Made by a program: the position numbers and the translations under genes
Shown here: positions 42,971 through 52,017 of the stretch, one piece after another
How the letters are laid out: every line of letters starts with the position of its first letter
Numbering within the stretch: the first letter of the stretch is position 1
NCBI GenBank assembly: GCA_905479495.1
Contig: CAJQMR010000023.1
Span: 1 to 64,000, forward strand
Length of the DNA stretch: 64,000 nucleotides
Direction of reading: 5' to 3'
From: an uncultured Anaerolineae bacterium
Lineage (GTDB): Bacteria > Chloroflexota > Anaerolineae > Promineifilales > Promineifilaceae
The notes under the pieces: generated by a model
Databases searched by the model: none
Seen by the model: the letters and a program-made list of their open reading frames with translations, nothing else
What the model was told of the DNA's origin: nothing

Positions 42971-44803
42971 ATGGCCGAGTCTCGTAACAAACAATTAAAG
43001 CGTGCAGTCATGGTTGTGATGAGCTTTGCCATTACCCTGATTACAATCACAGTTTTTTACCAGCTGACCCAGATTGAATCGCTGAAAGCCCAGGCGCCTT
43101 CGGTAAGGTTAGATCGCAGCATCCTCTCTGTTAATGAAAATGTGGGGACGGCAGCTCTGAATGTCATTCTCGAAAATCCGCCAGGTTACCTGGTGACTGT
43201 GACCATAAAAACCGTAAGTAGCGGGTCAGCCACGGCGGGTTTAGATTATGTGGCCTTTACAGATGTGTTAACGTTCACAGATGGGGGGGCAACGACGCAG
43301 CCAATTGGCGTTGAAATTACCAATGATACGCTGGTGGAAGATACGGAATCCTTTTTAATTCAGCTATCAGCTCCCAAAACAGTAAGTCTCACGTTGGGTT
43401 CACCGCTTGTGGCCTCCGTGAATATTAACGATAATGATTCGGGGTCACCCACAGCCACCCCCATTTTTGGCGACCAGTACGAGCCGAACAATACATTCAA
43501 TGAAGCCCCAGAAACGGCCGCAGGTGCGGCTGACCTCTGTAATCTGACCTTTTACCCACCTGGCGATCAAGATTATTTCCGCTGGTGGGGCAAAGCCGGT
43601 ATTACCTACATCGTTTCCACCTCGGATTTGGATGCCGGACTTGATACCGTGTTGAATGTTTATAATGCGAACCAATCCCTCATCAGCAGCAATGATGATG
43701 TTTCCGCAGGTATCTTCCGTTCAGAAGTGCGCTTTACAGCAGGCAGCGATGGATATTACTATGCCCGTGTGACCAACAAATCGCCCGTTGATCCTGTAGA
43801 CAAGGTGTACTGTTTTGGTATTGATTCTACGGTTGAGCCAACCACCACGCCCCCGCCTGGTTTTCCATCGGATGCGGATGTGTGTGAATTTAACAGCACA
43901 ATCGATACAGCTTGCCTGATAGTTGTTGGCGAGACAAAAAATGGTCTCAACTTCGTGCCTACACTGGGCAGTTCGCAAGACACCGATATTTTTAAGATGT
44001 GGGTGAAGCCCGGGATTTATTACACCTGCGAGACAATTATCCCTGCTGGTTCGGCAGCGGATACGAACATGATTCTCCTGGACAACAACGGTAATCCGTT
44101 TAATCCTTGGCTCGGCAACGATGACAAGATACCGGGGGGACTTGATTTTGGCAGCAAGGTGAGCTATTTAGCGTCATATACTGGCTGGCTGTTCATTGAA
44201 ATAGGGCCAGTTAATATTCCGCCGCTCGATGAAGCTGACCTGCATGAATATGATCTAACCTGTACGGCGCTGGAATCGACGCCAACACCTACGCCATCAC
44301 CCACCAGCTCATTTACTGGGGGGACGGGTGGTACTGGAGGGACCGGTGGATTTGCCACGTCCACGCCGCAGCCGACGGTTGCCTTCCCGACAGCGTTTCC
44401 CACACCCACCCCTATTGATTTTTCATTTCTCTTTACGGCAACGCCCGCACCACCGCCTGTCGTGCAGTTCCAGCCTTTGCCAACTTCGACACCGGTTGGT
44501 GGCGGCACCCAGTCAGCTACCATTAATGTGACGCTGTATTACGACAGCAACAACAACTTTTTACCGGAGCTAACGGAAGGTATTGTGAATGCGGCCGTAG
44601 CCCTCTACGATAACGGTACGGGTGAGTTGATTTCTTTTGGACACACAAATGAGACAGGTGTGGCACGCTTCACAGGCATTAATGCGGCTGGCGCAGTGCG
44701 TGTGGTGGTGCCTTTCTTGAACTATAGTCAGGTAGTGCTGGGCGAGAATGCTGAAATCTTGGTGCGCGTGGCACCGCAGCCACTGCCCATTGGCATTCCC
44801 TAG
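42971..44803 (+). CDS. Surface protein with Calx-beta and PPC-like domains
   Basis: 610 aa from ATG 42971 behind AAGGA. An N-terminal hydrophobic anchor or signal (about 12-32) is followed by a Calx-beta domain (LSVNENVGTAALNVILENP to VNINDNDSG) and two PPC-like beta domains (DQYEPNNTFNEA; DADVCEFNSTIDTACLI). Then come a long Pro/Thr and Gly/Thr low-complexity linker and a C-terminal SdrD-B/Cna-like domain (VTLYYDSNNNFLPE). It is probably exported and wall- or matrix-associated. No catalytic domain is seen. It may act with the sortase-like protein that follows. Confidence 0.75.
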   Translation: MAESRNKQLKRAVMVVMSFAITLITITVFYQLTQIESLKAQAPSVRLDRSILSVNENVGTAALNVILENPPGYLVTVTIKTVSSGSATAGLDYVAFTDVLTFTDGGATTQPIGVEITNDTLVEDTESFLIQLSAPKTVSLTLGSPLVASVNINDNDSGSPTATPIFGDQYEPNNTFNEAPETAAGAADLCNLTFYPPGDQDYFRWWGKAGITYIVSTSDLDAGLDTVLNVYNANQSLISSNDDVSAGIFRSEVRFTAGSDGYYYARVTNKSPVDPVDKVYCFGIDSTVEPTTTPPPGFPSDADVCEFNSTIDTACLIVVGETKNGLNFVPTLGSSQDTDIFKMWVKPGIYYTCETIIPAGSAADTNMILLDNNGNPFNPWLGNDDKIPGGLDFGSKVSYLASYTGWLFIEIGPVNIPPLDEADLHEYDLTCTALESTPTPTPSPTSSFTGGTGGTGGTGGFATSTPQPTVAFPTAFPTPTPIDFSFLFTATPAPPPVVQFQPLPTSTPVGGGTQSATINVTLYYDSNNNFLPELTEGIVNAAVALYDNGTGELISFGHTNETGVARFTGINAAGAVRVVVPFLNYSQVVLGENAEILVRVAPQPLPIGIP

Positions 44804-44815
44804 AAAGCGCAGCTG

Positions 44816-44874
44816 AAACCCTGAGGGTTTTCCATTCACAGGTTACTTTAGTAGATATCAAACCCTAAGGGTTT
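44816..44874. repeat. AAACCCTAAGGGTTT palindromic pair, copy 2
   Basis: AAACCCTGAGGGTTT (44816-44830) and AAACCCTAAGGGTTT (44860-44874) lie in the 95-bp gap between two genes, 29 bp apart. Their core is the same as in the pair at 34,029-34,086. Each can fold alone, or the two can pair with each other. Confidence 0.7.
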
Positions 44875-44898
44875 TTCAAAGAAGCAAAAGGTTTTTCT

Positions 44899-46293
44899 AT
44901 GTCGATTGAGCCGCAAGAGAATGCGCCCACAGAAACCAATTCCACACCGTCCTGGCGAGATTCTTTATCCAATCCAGCGGTGCTGGTTGCCGGTGGCATT
45001 GCCCTGATTGCCCTGTTGGCGGTTATTGTCTTGACGGTGATTTTAGTGCGGCAAGGGGGAGATGATGGGGTGGATACGGCCGTATCTGGCACTCCTACGC
45101 CCTTTGGCGGCAGCGAGGCGGAGAGTTCGCTGGCAGGTGAACCGCTGGTCGTGGGTATGAGCGACTCGGCGACGATCTCCGTGACGCTTGATTCTCCCAT
45201 TACGTTTGGGTTACCTACCGAGCAGTTTAATGTGCAAACACAAGTCATTGGGGCTGATGGCACCTGGACACCAAATGTTGATGAACCGGGGACGGCCGTT
45301 TGGGTTTATGGCACCATTGTCAATTACGTGGTGGGCTTGCCCGACTCAGATGAAAATCGAGCCTTACTGGAAGGGTTATCGCCTGGGGATGAAATGACGT
45401 TAGCTACGCGCGGCGGCACGCGTTACACGTTTTCCTTCAACAGCCGCACCACAGTGCCGGTAACCAACCGTGACATTTTTGCTCAAACCACGCCAGGGAT
45501 TACTCTGGTGATATTGGGAACAGAAGGATCTGAACGATTGGTGGTAAACGGCCGTTATGTTGTGGCCGAATCAGATAGCCAGGCCGGTAATGTCGTGAAT
45601 CTAGGCGAAACGGCACAGTTAGAAAATATCCAGCTCACCGTTAACAGCACCACCTACATTGCTGACCGGGCCGAAATTCCACCCGGTTTTGCGCTGTTTG
45701 TCGTCGATTATCAAATTCAAAATGTGGGATTAACCGCTATCGACAGCGGTAATTTGCAGCTTAGTCTGGTTGATAGTCTGGGCAATCAATATGTGTTAAG
45801 TCCACTGGCCACGCAATTGGGCAATTTCCCCACGCTCTCCGGCTTCCTCAATGCCAATCAGGTGACACAAGCGAGTGCTGGCTACCAGATTCCGCTCGGA
45901 TTAGAGAGTGAATCATTAAGCTGGGTTGTCACCAATAGAAATTCTGGGGCGCAGGTGTATGTCACCTTGCCGTTTACCGGTGGGGCGTCAGCGGCGGCTG
46001 GTTCAACCATTTCGTTGGGCCGGGTAGAAGTGTCTACTGATTTGACCAGCCTCATCATTGGCGGGCAGATAACGAATTTGGGCACGCAGCCGTTGGTGAT
46101 TACGGAATCGGATGTGGCGCTGCAAGGGCAGGATGGCTCGGTCTATTTGCTGCTTTCGACCAATCCGCCATTCCCCTGGCCAGTGCCCCCTGGCCAAACG
46201 CTGCAATTTTTCCTCACGTACCAGCGACCGCCATCAGATACGGCCGTTTTCCGTGTGCTTAACCAGGGATTCCAGCTAACCAATTTGCGCTAA
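44899..46293 (+). CDS. Membrane-anchored protein with sortase-like barrel lacking catalytic residues
   Basis: 464 aa. One membrane helix (about 28-50) precedes residues 82-222, which read like a sortase barrel: LLEGLSPGDEMTLATRGGTRY, then TPGITLVIL and SERLVVNGRYVV. In sortases the matching places hold a histidine (GH) and a cysteine (TC); here they are YGTI (137-140) and LVIL (203-206), so only the arginine (R213) remains. The C-terminal half (about 225-464) has two beta domains resembling DUF4352. It may be a peptide-binding or structural relative of sortase; assignment is by pattern only. Confidence 0.6.
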   Translation: MSIEPQENAPTETNSTPSWRDSLSNPAVLVAGGIALIALLAVIVLTVILVRQGGDDGVDTAVSGTPTPFGGSEAESSLAGEPLVVGMSDSATISVTLDSPITFGLPTEQFNVQTQVIGADGTWTPNVDEPGTAVWVYGTIVNYVVGLPDSDENRALLEGLSPGDEMTLATRGGTRYTFSFNSRTTVPVTNRDIFAQTTPGITLVILGTEGSERLVVNGRYVVAESDSQAGNVVNLGETAQLENIQLTVNSTTYIADRAEIPPGFALFVVDYQIQNVGLTAIDSGNLQLSLVDSLGNQYVLSPLATQLGNFPTLSGFLNANQVTQASAGYQIPLGLESESLSWVVTNRNSGAQVYVTLPFTGGASAAAGSTISLGRVEVSTDLTSLIIGGQITNLGTQPLVITESDVALQGQDGSVYLLLSTNPPFPWPVPPGQTLQFFLTYQRPPSDTAVFRVLNQGFQLTNLR

Positions 46294-46295
46294 TT

Positions 46296-46790
46296 TTATT
46301 TAGCTTTCCCGTTCCCATTCACAATAAATTCCATCGATGACTTGGGCCGCGTTCCCCGGCTGGTGTAATACAGTGCCAGGCCGACGATAATGACAAAAAC
46401 GGCCAGTGCCAATCCGCCTAGCTGTAATGGCCCAACAAACGGCCGTTCAAACTGCGGCTCCACATGCGTGCCAATGCTAATCAAATCGGATAGGCCAGAC
46501 ACATAAGCAAAAACCAGCCCGGTAGCCGCCAGGCGCACCCCAATATCGGCCTGAAGCGAGCGCGGCGTGTCGTGACGCAAGCTTTTGATGTACATGAATA
46601 GCGACAGAGTCAACGCCGTAAGCCCTACCAACAGCTGGAACATCTGCACCATGCCAAAACCAGGCGTAATGTCTAAGCCAATAAACTCCGCGCCCAGTGA
46701 CAACATTATCAAAATCAGACCGATGCCAAAGAGCCCTAGCGTGACATTGCGGCGCAAGTTGGCGCTCTTGCTATTTTCTTCACCGCTCAT
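46296..46790 (-). CDS. Four-helix membrane protein of unknown function
   Basis: 164 aa from ATG 46790, where GGAG (46796-46799) gives a good spacer. Longer in-frame readings run through a tRNA. Four hydrophobic stretches are visible (LGLFGIGLILIMLSLG; FQLLVGLTALTLSLFMYI; AATGLVFAYVSGL; LGGLALAVFVIIVGLALYY). I do not recognise a family. It is convergent with the preceding gene, with a gap of 2 bp. Confidence 0.7.
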   Translation of the reverse strand: MSGEENSKSANLRRNVTLGLFGIGLILIMLSLGAEFIGLDITPGFGMVQMFQLLVGLTALTLSLFMYIKSLRHDTPRSLQADIGVRLAATGLVFAYVSGLSDLISIGTHVEPQFERPFVGPLQLGGLALAVFVIIVGLALYYTSRGTRPKSSMEFIVNGNGKAK

Positions 46791-46866
46791 CTGTATCTCC
46801 ATCTTCCTAAATGTGCATTTGCTGAGAAGGCAGCCTATGCCTAAGTTATTTCCTCTAAAAACAGAA

Positions 46867-46892
46867 AACGCCACGTAAGAACACGCGGCGTT
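46867..46892 (-). terminator. Terminator after tRNA-Pro
   Basis: On the minus strand AACGCCGCGT pairs with ACGTGGCGTT (10 bp, one G-U, 6-nt loop) and is followed by TTTTC. It lies between tRNA-Pro and the next minus-strand gene. Confidence 0.8.
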
Positions 46893-46906
46893 TCTATCTT
46901 TTCCTC

Positions 46907-46983
46907 TGGTCGGGGCAGCGGGATTCGAACCCACGACCTCTTCAACCCCATTGAAGCGCGCTACCAAGCTGCGCCATGCCCCG
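46907..46983 (-). tRNA. tRNA-Pro (anticodon GGG)
   Basis: The minus strand reads acceptor CGGGGCA, D-arm GCGCAGCTTGGTAGCGC, an anticodon stem CTTCA/TGAAG around ATGGGGT with GGG as anticodon and G at position 37, T-arm GTGGGTTCGAATCCCGC, then TGCCCCG, A and CCA. Unlike the tRNA-Leu, the CCA end is encoded. Confidence 0.95.
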
Positions 46984-46994
46984 ACAGCCTGGGC

Positions 46995-47023
46995 ATTATA
47001 GCAAATCGGCATTTGGCAAGCAA
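46995..47023 (-). promoter_or_regulatory. Promoter of tRNA-Pro
   Basis: On the minus strand TTGCTT (47018-47023), a 17-nt spacer and TATAAT (46995-47000) lie 11 nt before the tRNA start. The rest of the gap up to 47,204 (about 180 bp) shows nothing I can name. Confidence 0.75.
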
Positions 47024-47204
47024 ATGAACCCACAACCAAAAGCTGATCAAAAATATGGCGGCTGGGGCGTCTAATTACTTGAGGGCTGCTAAAAACGTAG
47101 ACGGGCGGTTGGTGATTTGGACCTGACTTGGTACGATTTAACGATTGCAATTTTTGGCGGCAAGCGAGGGCGATTTTCCCCAATTGTTTAGAGGAGAGGA
47201 ATGT

Positions 47205-47750
47205 ATGAAACGGTTTTTGATTGGTTTGTTTTTGCTGCTTTTTCTAGTAGCTGCCTGCGGCGGGTCCGATGACACCCCATCGGAAAATGAGGTAACCAGC
47301 GAACCTGTGTCTGAGCGTGATATGACAGCCAGTGCCTTAACCACGGCTATTGCGGCCAGTGCCCAACCTGCTTTTGACCCCACAGCTTTACAGAATGAGT
47401 TGGAAACGGCCGTTGCCCTTTGGAACAGTCAGGCGATTAAACGTTACCAAATTACCGTCAGGCACCGTAAGCCTACCTGGAGTACGCAAAACATCACCAT
47501 TACTGTGGAAGATGGCGTGGTCACCGACAGCACACATAGTTGCTTCCCTGAACAAGATTGCATCATGAAGGATGTTGACCCGGCGTCAGTAACCATTGAC
47601 GCGCTGTTTGAAACGGCCGAAAACGTCCTTACCCTCAACGATCCTGAAACTGATATGACCTTCAACCAAACATATGGTTACCCCAACTCCATCATTTACG
47701 AAGATGCCAGTTGGGTCACTGATGGCTTTAAACTGCTTGATGATGAATAA
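47205..47750 (+). CDS. Lipoprotein, DUF6174-like
   Basis: 181 aa from ATG 47205 behind GAGGAGAGGA. The lipobox LLFLVAACGG anchors it after C18. A low-complexity linker leads to a domain with LWNSQAIKRYQITVRHR, VTVEDG-like VEDGVVTDS, TIDALFETAE and the terminal QTYGYPNSIIYED, which matches the DUF6174 pattern as I remember it. Function unknown. It is followed by the dpp-type transporter genes 105 nt on, but is more likely independent. Confidence 0.78.
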   Translation: MKRFLIGLFLLLFLVAACGGSDDTPSENEVTSEPVSERDMTASALTTAIAASAQPAFDPTALQNELETAVALWNSQAIKRYQITVRHRKPTWSTQNITITVEDGVVTDSTHSCFPEQDCIMKDVDPASVTIDALFETAENVLTLNDPETDMTFNQTYGYPNSIIYEDASWVTDGFKLLDDE

Positions 47751-47855
47751 AAATTGGTAGCCAGGACGGGCAGTTCTGCGATTGTAGTCTGGCGGCATAT
47801 CTGTTTTGAGGACTGCCTGTCCTTAAAGTAAACAAACTATTCACGGAGAAACAAA

Positions 47856-48806
47856 GTGGCTCGATTAATTGCCCGCAAGTTCCTTTTGATGCTTATCTTT
47901 CTACCATTGCTCAATTTTTTAGGGTACACATACGCGCAGGTACACCCACGCCTGCTCTCGTCACCGCTGGGGAATACTATCTCTGCGGAGTTTGAACCGT
48001 ATTCAACCTATGTCCAAGGTGTTTTGTTTGAAGGAGATTTGGGGCATGTGGAAAATCTGTCAGTTTCCCAGATTTTAAGTGGTTCGGTGCAAAACAGTTT
48101 GGTACTGGTGGGTTTTTCATTGTTGGTTTCTGTTGTACTTGGATTGTTGGTTGGGTTGCTGTCTGTTTCGCCCCGGACAAAGCGTATGAGCACCACGGGT
48201 CTGTTTGTGCTGGCGGCTGGCTCGTCTATGCCGGGCTTTTTGCTAGGCGGGGTGCTGTTGGCAGGCATGGTGTATCTGATCTTCTTCACAGACGCCACTT
48301 CCACTTTTTTGCCAATTAGCGGCTATGGGCTGGATGAGCACCTCATCCTACCAGTTTTGGTGTTGGCGATTCAGCCCACGCTGCATTTGGCCAAGGTGGC
48401 GGCGGGACTGCTGGAAAACGAGCTGCAAAAGGATTATATCCAGGTGGCCCGCAGCAAGGGGCTAAGCTGGCAGCGGCTGCTGTGGTCCCATGCGCTGCCC
48501 AACATGGTCTCGCCTATTTTGGTAACCATTGGGGAATCCGTGCGGCTGATGGTGGGGGCGCTGGTCATTATTGAAGCGGTTTTTATCTGGCCGGGCATTG
48601 GGCGCATCTTTTTGTTTACGATTGGCTTGCGGTTAGATGCCCGCCCGCCCGGCGTTTACTTTGGTAATCCACCGCTGCTAGCAGCCATTGCGGTCCTTTT
48701 AGGGACAATTTTGTTGCTGTCGGACTTGTTGTTTAGCGTGTTGGCAAATGTAGTTGACCCTCGTTTAAGCCAGACAGAAGATGAATTGGAAACGGCCGTT
48801 GCCTGA
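47856..48806 (+). CDS. dppB: Dipeptide/oligopeptide ABC transporter permease, DppB type
   Basis: 316 aa from GTG 47856 after CGGAGAAAC. About six helices, with the EAA loop DYIQVARSKGLSWQRLLWSHAL before ISPI-type VSPILVTIGE and the EAVFIWPGIGRIF segment. It forms half of the channel of a peptide or nickel importer. Frame overlap with sequence upstream of dppC and the order B-C-D-F are standard. No solute-binding protein gene is in the operon. Substrate not assignable. Confidence 0.92.
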   Translation: MARLIARKFLLMLIFLPLLNFLGYTYAQVHPRLLSSPLGNTISAEFEPYSTYVQGVLFEGDLGHVENLSVSQILSGSVQNSLVLVGFSLLVSVVLGLLVGLLSVSPRTKRMSTTGLFVLAAGSSMPGFLLGGVLLAGMVYLIFFTDATSTFLPISGYGLDEHLILPVLVLAIQPTLHLAKVAAGLLENELQKDYIQVARSKGLSWQRLLWSHALPNMVSPILVTIGESVRLMVGALVIIEAVFIWPGIGRIFLFTIGLRLDARPPGVYFGNPPLLAAIAVLLGTILLLSDLLFSVLANVVDPRLSQTEDELETAVA

Positions 48807-48822
48807 TAGTGGAGAAATTAAA

Positions 48823-49815
48823 ATGCGAAAAGTTGGCACTCGAAACACCCCCCTCCTTGTTGGTCTGGTTCTCACGGCACTGTTCTTATTCATTGCTTTT
48901 TTTGGCTCCAGCCTAGCCAACTATGATCCCATGCGGGTATTTAACGAGCCGATTGTAGTCGATGGTCAGGCGCGATATCCCAGCCGCAACCCGGTGCCGC
49001 CACTGGCCGCGCCCGAATTCCCTCTGGGCACAGATAACGCAGGGCGAGATTTGCTGACCCGGCTGCTCTTTTCCATCCGTCCGACGCTTATTTTGTGCTT
49101 TGTTATTGCGGCGTTGCGCATAACCATCGGGCTGGCTTTGGGGCTGATGGCTGGTTGGTTTGGCGGTGCGGTGGAGCGCGTGGTGGATTTACTGACGGGG
49201 GCCAGCTTGGCCATTCCTATTCTGATTTTTGCCCTGGCGGTGGTTTCGTTTTTAGGCGAGCGAACCTTGACCACGTTTGTGGTGGCGTTGGTGGCAACCG
49301 GTTGGGCGAATACAGCCGTTTTTGTCAAAAACAGCACGCTGGTGACCAAACAATCCCCTTACATTGAAGGGGCAAGGGCGGTGGGGGTACGGCCGTGGGG
49401 CATCCTGCGCCGCTACATCATGCCCCAGCTTTGGCCCACGCTGCCCTCGCAAATTGCCTTTGAACTCAGCGCTTCCTTGCTGGTGGTGGCGGAACTGGGC
49501 TTTCTAGGCCTGTTTATTGGCGAAGCCTTTGTACGCATGGCCGAAGACCCCAACAGCGCGGGCTCCATTCCCGTGGGACTTACCGCCACCTTCCCCGAGC
49601 TGGCCCAAATGCTGTCTGACTTCTGGTCCAAAATGATCATCTCCCCCTGGGAAATTGCCATTGTGGGCTTTGTGATTTTTCTGCAAATTTTTGCCTTCAA
49701 CATGCTGGGCGAAGGGCTGCGCCGCCAAATGGACGTGACGCGCCCGCGCCGCGCCTGGTGGCGTCGCCGCCAGCCGGAATTGGCCGTGCCGCAGCAGTCG
49801 GTGAAGCCGGTTTAA
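48823..49815 (+). CDS. dppC: Dipeptide/oligopeptide ABC transporter permease, DppC type
   Basis: 330 aa from ATG 48823, 8 nt after GGAG. The periplasmic motif FPLGTDNAGRDLLTRLL, typical of DppC/OppC, and the EAA loop YIEGARAVGVRPWGILRRYIMPQ are clear. It follows dppB by 16 nt. A long basic C-terminal tail is present (RPRRAWWRRRQ). Confidence 0.92.
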   Translation: MRKVGTRNTPLLVGLVLTALFLFIAFFGSSLANYDPMRVFNEPIVVDGQARYPSRNPVPPLAAPEFPLGTDNAGRDLLTRLLFSIRPTLILCFVIAALRITIGLALGLMAGWFGGAVERVVDLLTGASLAIPILIFALAVVSFLGERTLTTFVVALVATGWANTAVFVKNSTLVTKQSPYIEGARAVGVRPWGILRRYIMPQLWPTLPSQIAFELSASLLVVAELGFLGLFIGEAFVRMAEDPNSAGSIPVGLTATFPELAQMLSDFWSKMIISPWEIAIVGFVIFLQIFAFNMLGEGLRRQMDVTRPRRAWWRRRQPELAVPQQSVKPV

Positions 49816-49819
49816 AAGC

Positions 49820-49867
49820 AGTAAAAAATAAAAAGCGAGAAGTAAGTGCCACTTTTTACTTTTCACT
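49820..49867 (+). promoter_or_regulatory. Hairpin between dppC and dppD
   Basis: AGTAAAAAATAAAAAG (49820-49835) pairs with CTTTTTACTTTTCACT (49852-49867) at 14 of 16 positions, with a 16-nt loop. It lies just after the dppC stop and could tune expression of the ATPase genes relative to the permeases. No T tail. Confidence 0.4.
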
Positions 49868-49888
49868 CTCATCAAAAGGTTTGTAAAA

Positions 49889-50905
49889 ATGACCACACTA
49901 CTCGAAGTTAAAAACCTTGTCACCCGCTTTTACACCCAGGAAGGCGTTGTTCATGCCGTCAATGGCATCTCTTATCGTTTGGACAGGGGAGAATCGATGG
50001 CCCTGGTTGGGGAGAGCGGCTGTGGTAAATCTGTTAGTGCGCTTTCTTTGCTGGGTCTGGTGCCTTCGCCGCCCGGCATTGTGGAGGAAGGGGAGGTGTT
50101 GTTCAACGGTATCGATTTACTACAAAAACCGGAACGGGAGATGCGCCACGTTCGTGGGGGTGAGATTGGCATGGTGTTTCAAGACCCCATGACCTCGCTC
50201 AATCCAGTGCTGACGGTGGGTAGGCAGGTTATGGAAGGGATTCGGCTGCATTTGGGACAGGAAACGGCCGTAGCCGAAAAACGGGCTGTCGAGCTGCTCA
50301 ATCTGGTTGGCATCCCCGATGCAGAAAATCGTTTGAATGATTATCCCCATCAATTCTCTGGCGGGCAGCGGCAGCGTATCATGATTGCCATGGCCCTCGC
50401 TTGCGATCCGGCGCTGCTCATTGCCGATGAGCCAACCACGGCACTCGATGTCACCATTCAGGCACAAATCATCACCCTGGTGAAGCGGCTCAAGGAACAG
50501 CTGGGCATGTCGGTCATTTGGATTACGCATGATTTGGGGGTGGTGGCCAGCCTGGTAGACAAAGTGGCGGTGATGTACGCGGGCTTTATTGTGGAGATTG
50601 CCAACGTGGTGGATTTGTATAGTGAAACGAGCCATCCGTACACACTTGGTTTGCTGGAATCGCTGCCCAAGGTAGACGCCAAAAAGCGGCAGCGACTGAT
50701 TCCCATTGAAGGGACGCCACCTGATTTATACGAGGAAGCGGCGCAATGCCCGTTTGCGCCGCGCTGCCGTTTTGCTGTGGCCCACTGCTGGCAAGAAAAT
50801 CCGTCGTTGCAGCCTATTGCGCCAGGGCATTCTGCGGCCTGCTGGCGCTGGGAAGAAGTACAGAAGGCGGCCAAAGGCACAGAAGCAATGGAGGTGGCCG
50901 CATGA
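49889..50905 (+). CDS. dppD: Dipeptide/oligopeptide ABC transporter ATPase, DppD type
   Basis: 338 aa. Walker A GESGCGKS, signature FSGGQRQRIMIAMAL, Walker B LLIADEPTTALD, and a C-terminal oligopeptide-ABC domain with the cysteine set CPFAPRCRFAVAHC that can bind an iron-sulphur cluster in relatives. It powers the importer with DppF. Its stop overlaps the dppF ATG (ATGA at 50902). Confidence 0.94.
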   Translation: MTTLLEVKNLVTRFYTQEGVVHAVNGISYRLDRGESMALVGESGCGKSVSALSLLGLVPSPPGIVEEGEVLFNGIDLLQKPEREMRHVRGGEIGMVFQDPMTSLNPVLTVGRQVMEGIRLHLGQETAVAEKRAVELLNLVGIPDAENRLNDYPHQFSGGQRQRIMIAMALACDPALLIADEPTTALDVTIQAQIITLVKRLKEQLGMSVIWITHDLGVVASLVDKVAVMYAGFIVEIANVVDLYSETSHPYTLGLLESLPKVDAKKRQRLIPIEGTPPDLYEEAAQCPFAPRCRFAVAHCWQENPSLQPIAPGHSAACWRWEEVQKAAKGTEAMEVAA

Positions 50906-51942
50906 CGCAAACAGCGCAGAAAAATGGCCAGGCAGACGTTTTGGTACGGGTCGAAGGACTCAAAAAATATTTCTCCATTCGGCGCGGCTGGCGACGGCAG
51001 CAGGTAGGTGCTGTGCAGGCCGTCGATGGCCTGGATTTTGAGATTCGGCGGGGGGAAACGCTGGGTCTGGTAGGGGAAAGCGGCTGTGGTAAATCGACGA
51101 CGGGGCGTTTGTTATTGCAATTGTTACGGCCGTCCGCGGGTCGTGTCATTATGGACAACCGGGAGCTCACGTCGCTTTCAGCAGAAGAGCTGCGCGCCAG
51201 CCGCCGCCACATGCAGATGATCTTTCAGGACCCATACGCTTCGCTGAACCCACGGATGACCATTGGGGAGATTGTGGAAGAGCCTCTGCGGGTGCATGGT
51301 GTTGAGGCCGGGCCAGCCACGCGGGCCAAGCGTGTTCAGGAACTGCTGGAACGGGTGGGCTTGAATCCCCACCACACACAGCGGTATCCTCACGAATTTT
51401 CTGGTGGGCAGCGGCAGCGCATTGGCATTGCCCGTGCTCTGGCCACAAATCCCAACTTTATTGTGGCCGATGAGCCAATTTCGGCATTGGACGTTTCGAT
51501 TCAGGCGCAGGTAATCAATTTATTGGATGATTTGAAGCAGGAGCTGGGTCTGACTTACCTGTTCATTGCCCATGATTTGGCGATGGTACGCTATTTAAGC
51601 GACCGGGTCGCGGTAATGTACCTGGGTCGGATTGTGGAGTTAGGTGAACGGGATGAGGTGTTTGAACGGCCGTATCACCCCTACACCCAAGGGTTGCTCT
51701 CCGCCATTCCTATCCCCGATCCCATCAAAGAGGCCAAACGACAGCGCATCATCTTGCAGGGGGATGTGCCGAATCCGGCAAATCCACCCCAAGGGTGCCG
51801 CTTCCATCCGCGCTGCCCCTACGCCACCGACATTTGCCAGACGGAGGAGCCGGTCTTTCGCAATCTGGGTACCGAGGCGCAGCCGCACCATGTAGCTTGT
51901 CATCATGCGGAAGTTGTAGCGGATGGCGTAAAAGTTATTTAG
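50902..51942 (+). CDS. dppF: Dipeptide/oligopeptide ABC transporter ATPase, DppF type
   Basis: 346 aa from ATG 50902, coupled to dppD by ATGA. An upstream in-frame start would run deep into dppD and is rejected. Walker A GESGCGKSTTGRLLL, signature FSGGQRQRIGIARAL, Walker B FIVADEPISALD and the C-terminal CRFHPRCPYATDIC motif are intact. Last gene of the transporter operon, convergent with the CPBP gene 75 bp on. Confidence 0.94.
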   Translation: MTQTAQKNGQADVLVRVEGLKKYFSIRRGWRRQQVGAVQAVDGLDFEIRRGETLGLVGESGCGKSTTGRLLLQLLRPSAGRVIMDNRELTSLSAEELRASRRHMQMIFQDPYASLNPRMTIGEIVEEPLRVHGVEAGPATRAKRVQELLERVGLNPHHTQRYPHEFSGGQRQRIGIARALATNPNFIVADEPISALDVSIQAQVINLLDDLKQELGLTYLFIAHDLAMVRYLSDRVAVMYLGRIVELGERDEVFERPYHPYTQGLLSAIPIPDPIKEAKRQRIILQGDVPNPANPPQGCRFHPRCPYATDICQTEEPVFRNLGTEAQPHHVACHHAEVVADGVKVI

Positions 51943-52017
51943 AAAGTAGTTGCCGTTAAGACTAATTTGCTCTGGCGAAAGTTGGAAATGTTATAAATTG
52001 GTCCAATCTTATGTGGC

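Noticed and set aside
46791..47183. A longer form of the four-helix membrane protein
   Set aside because: The extra part covers tRNA-Pro and its terminator.
50746..50901. A longer N-terminus for DppF
   Set aside because: It would overlap the conserved cysteine domain of DppD; ATGA coupling at 50902 and family length fix the start.
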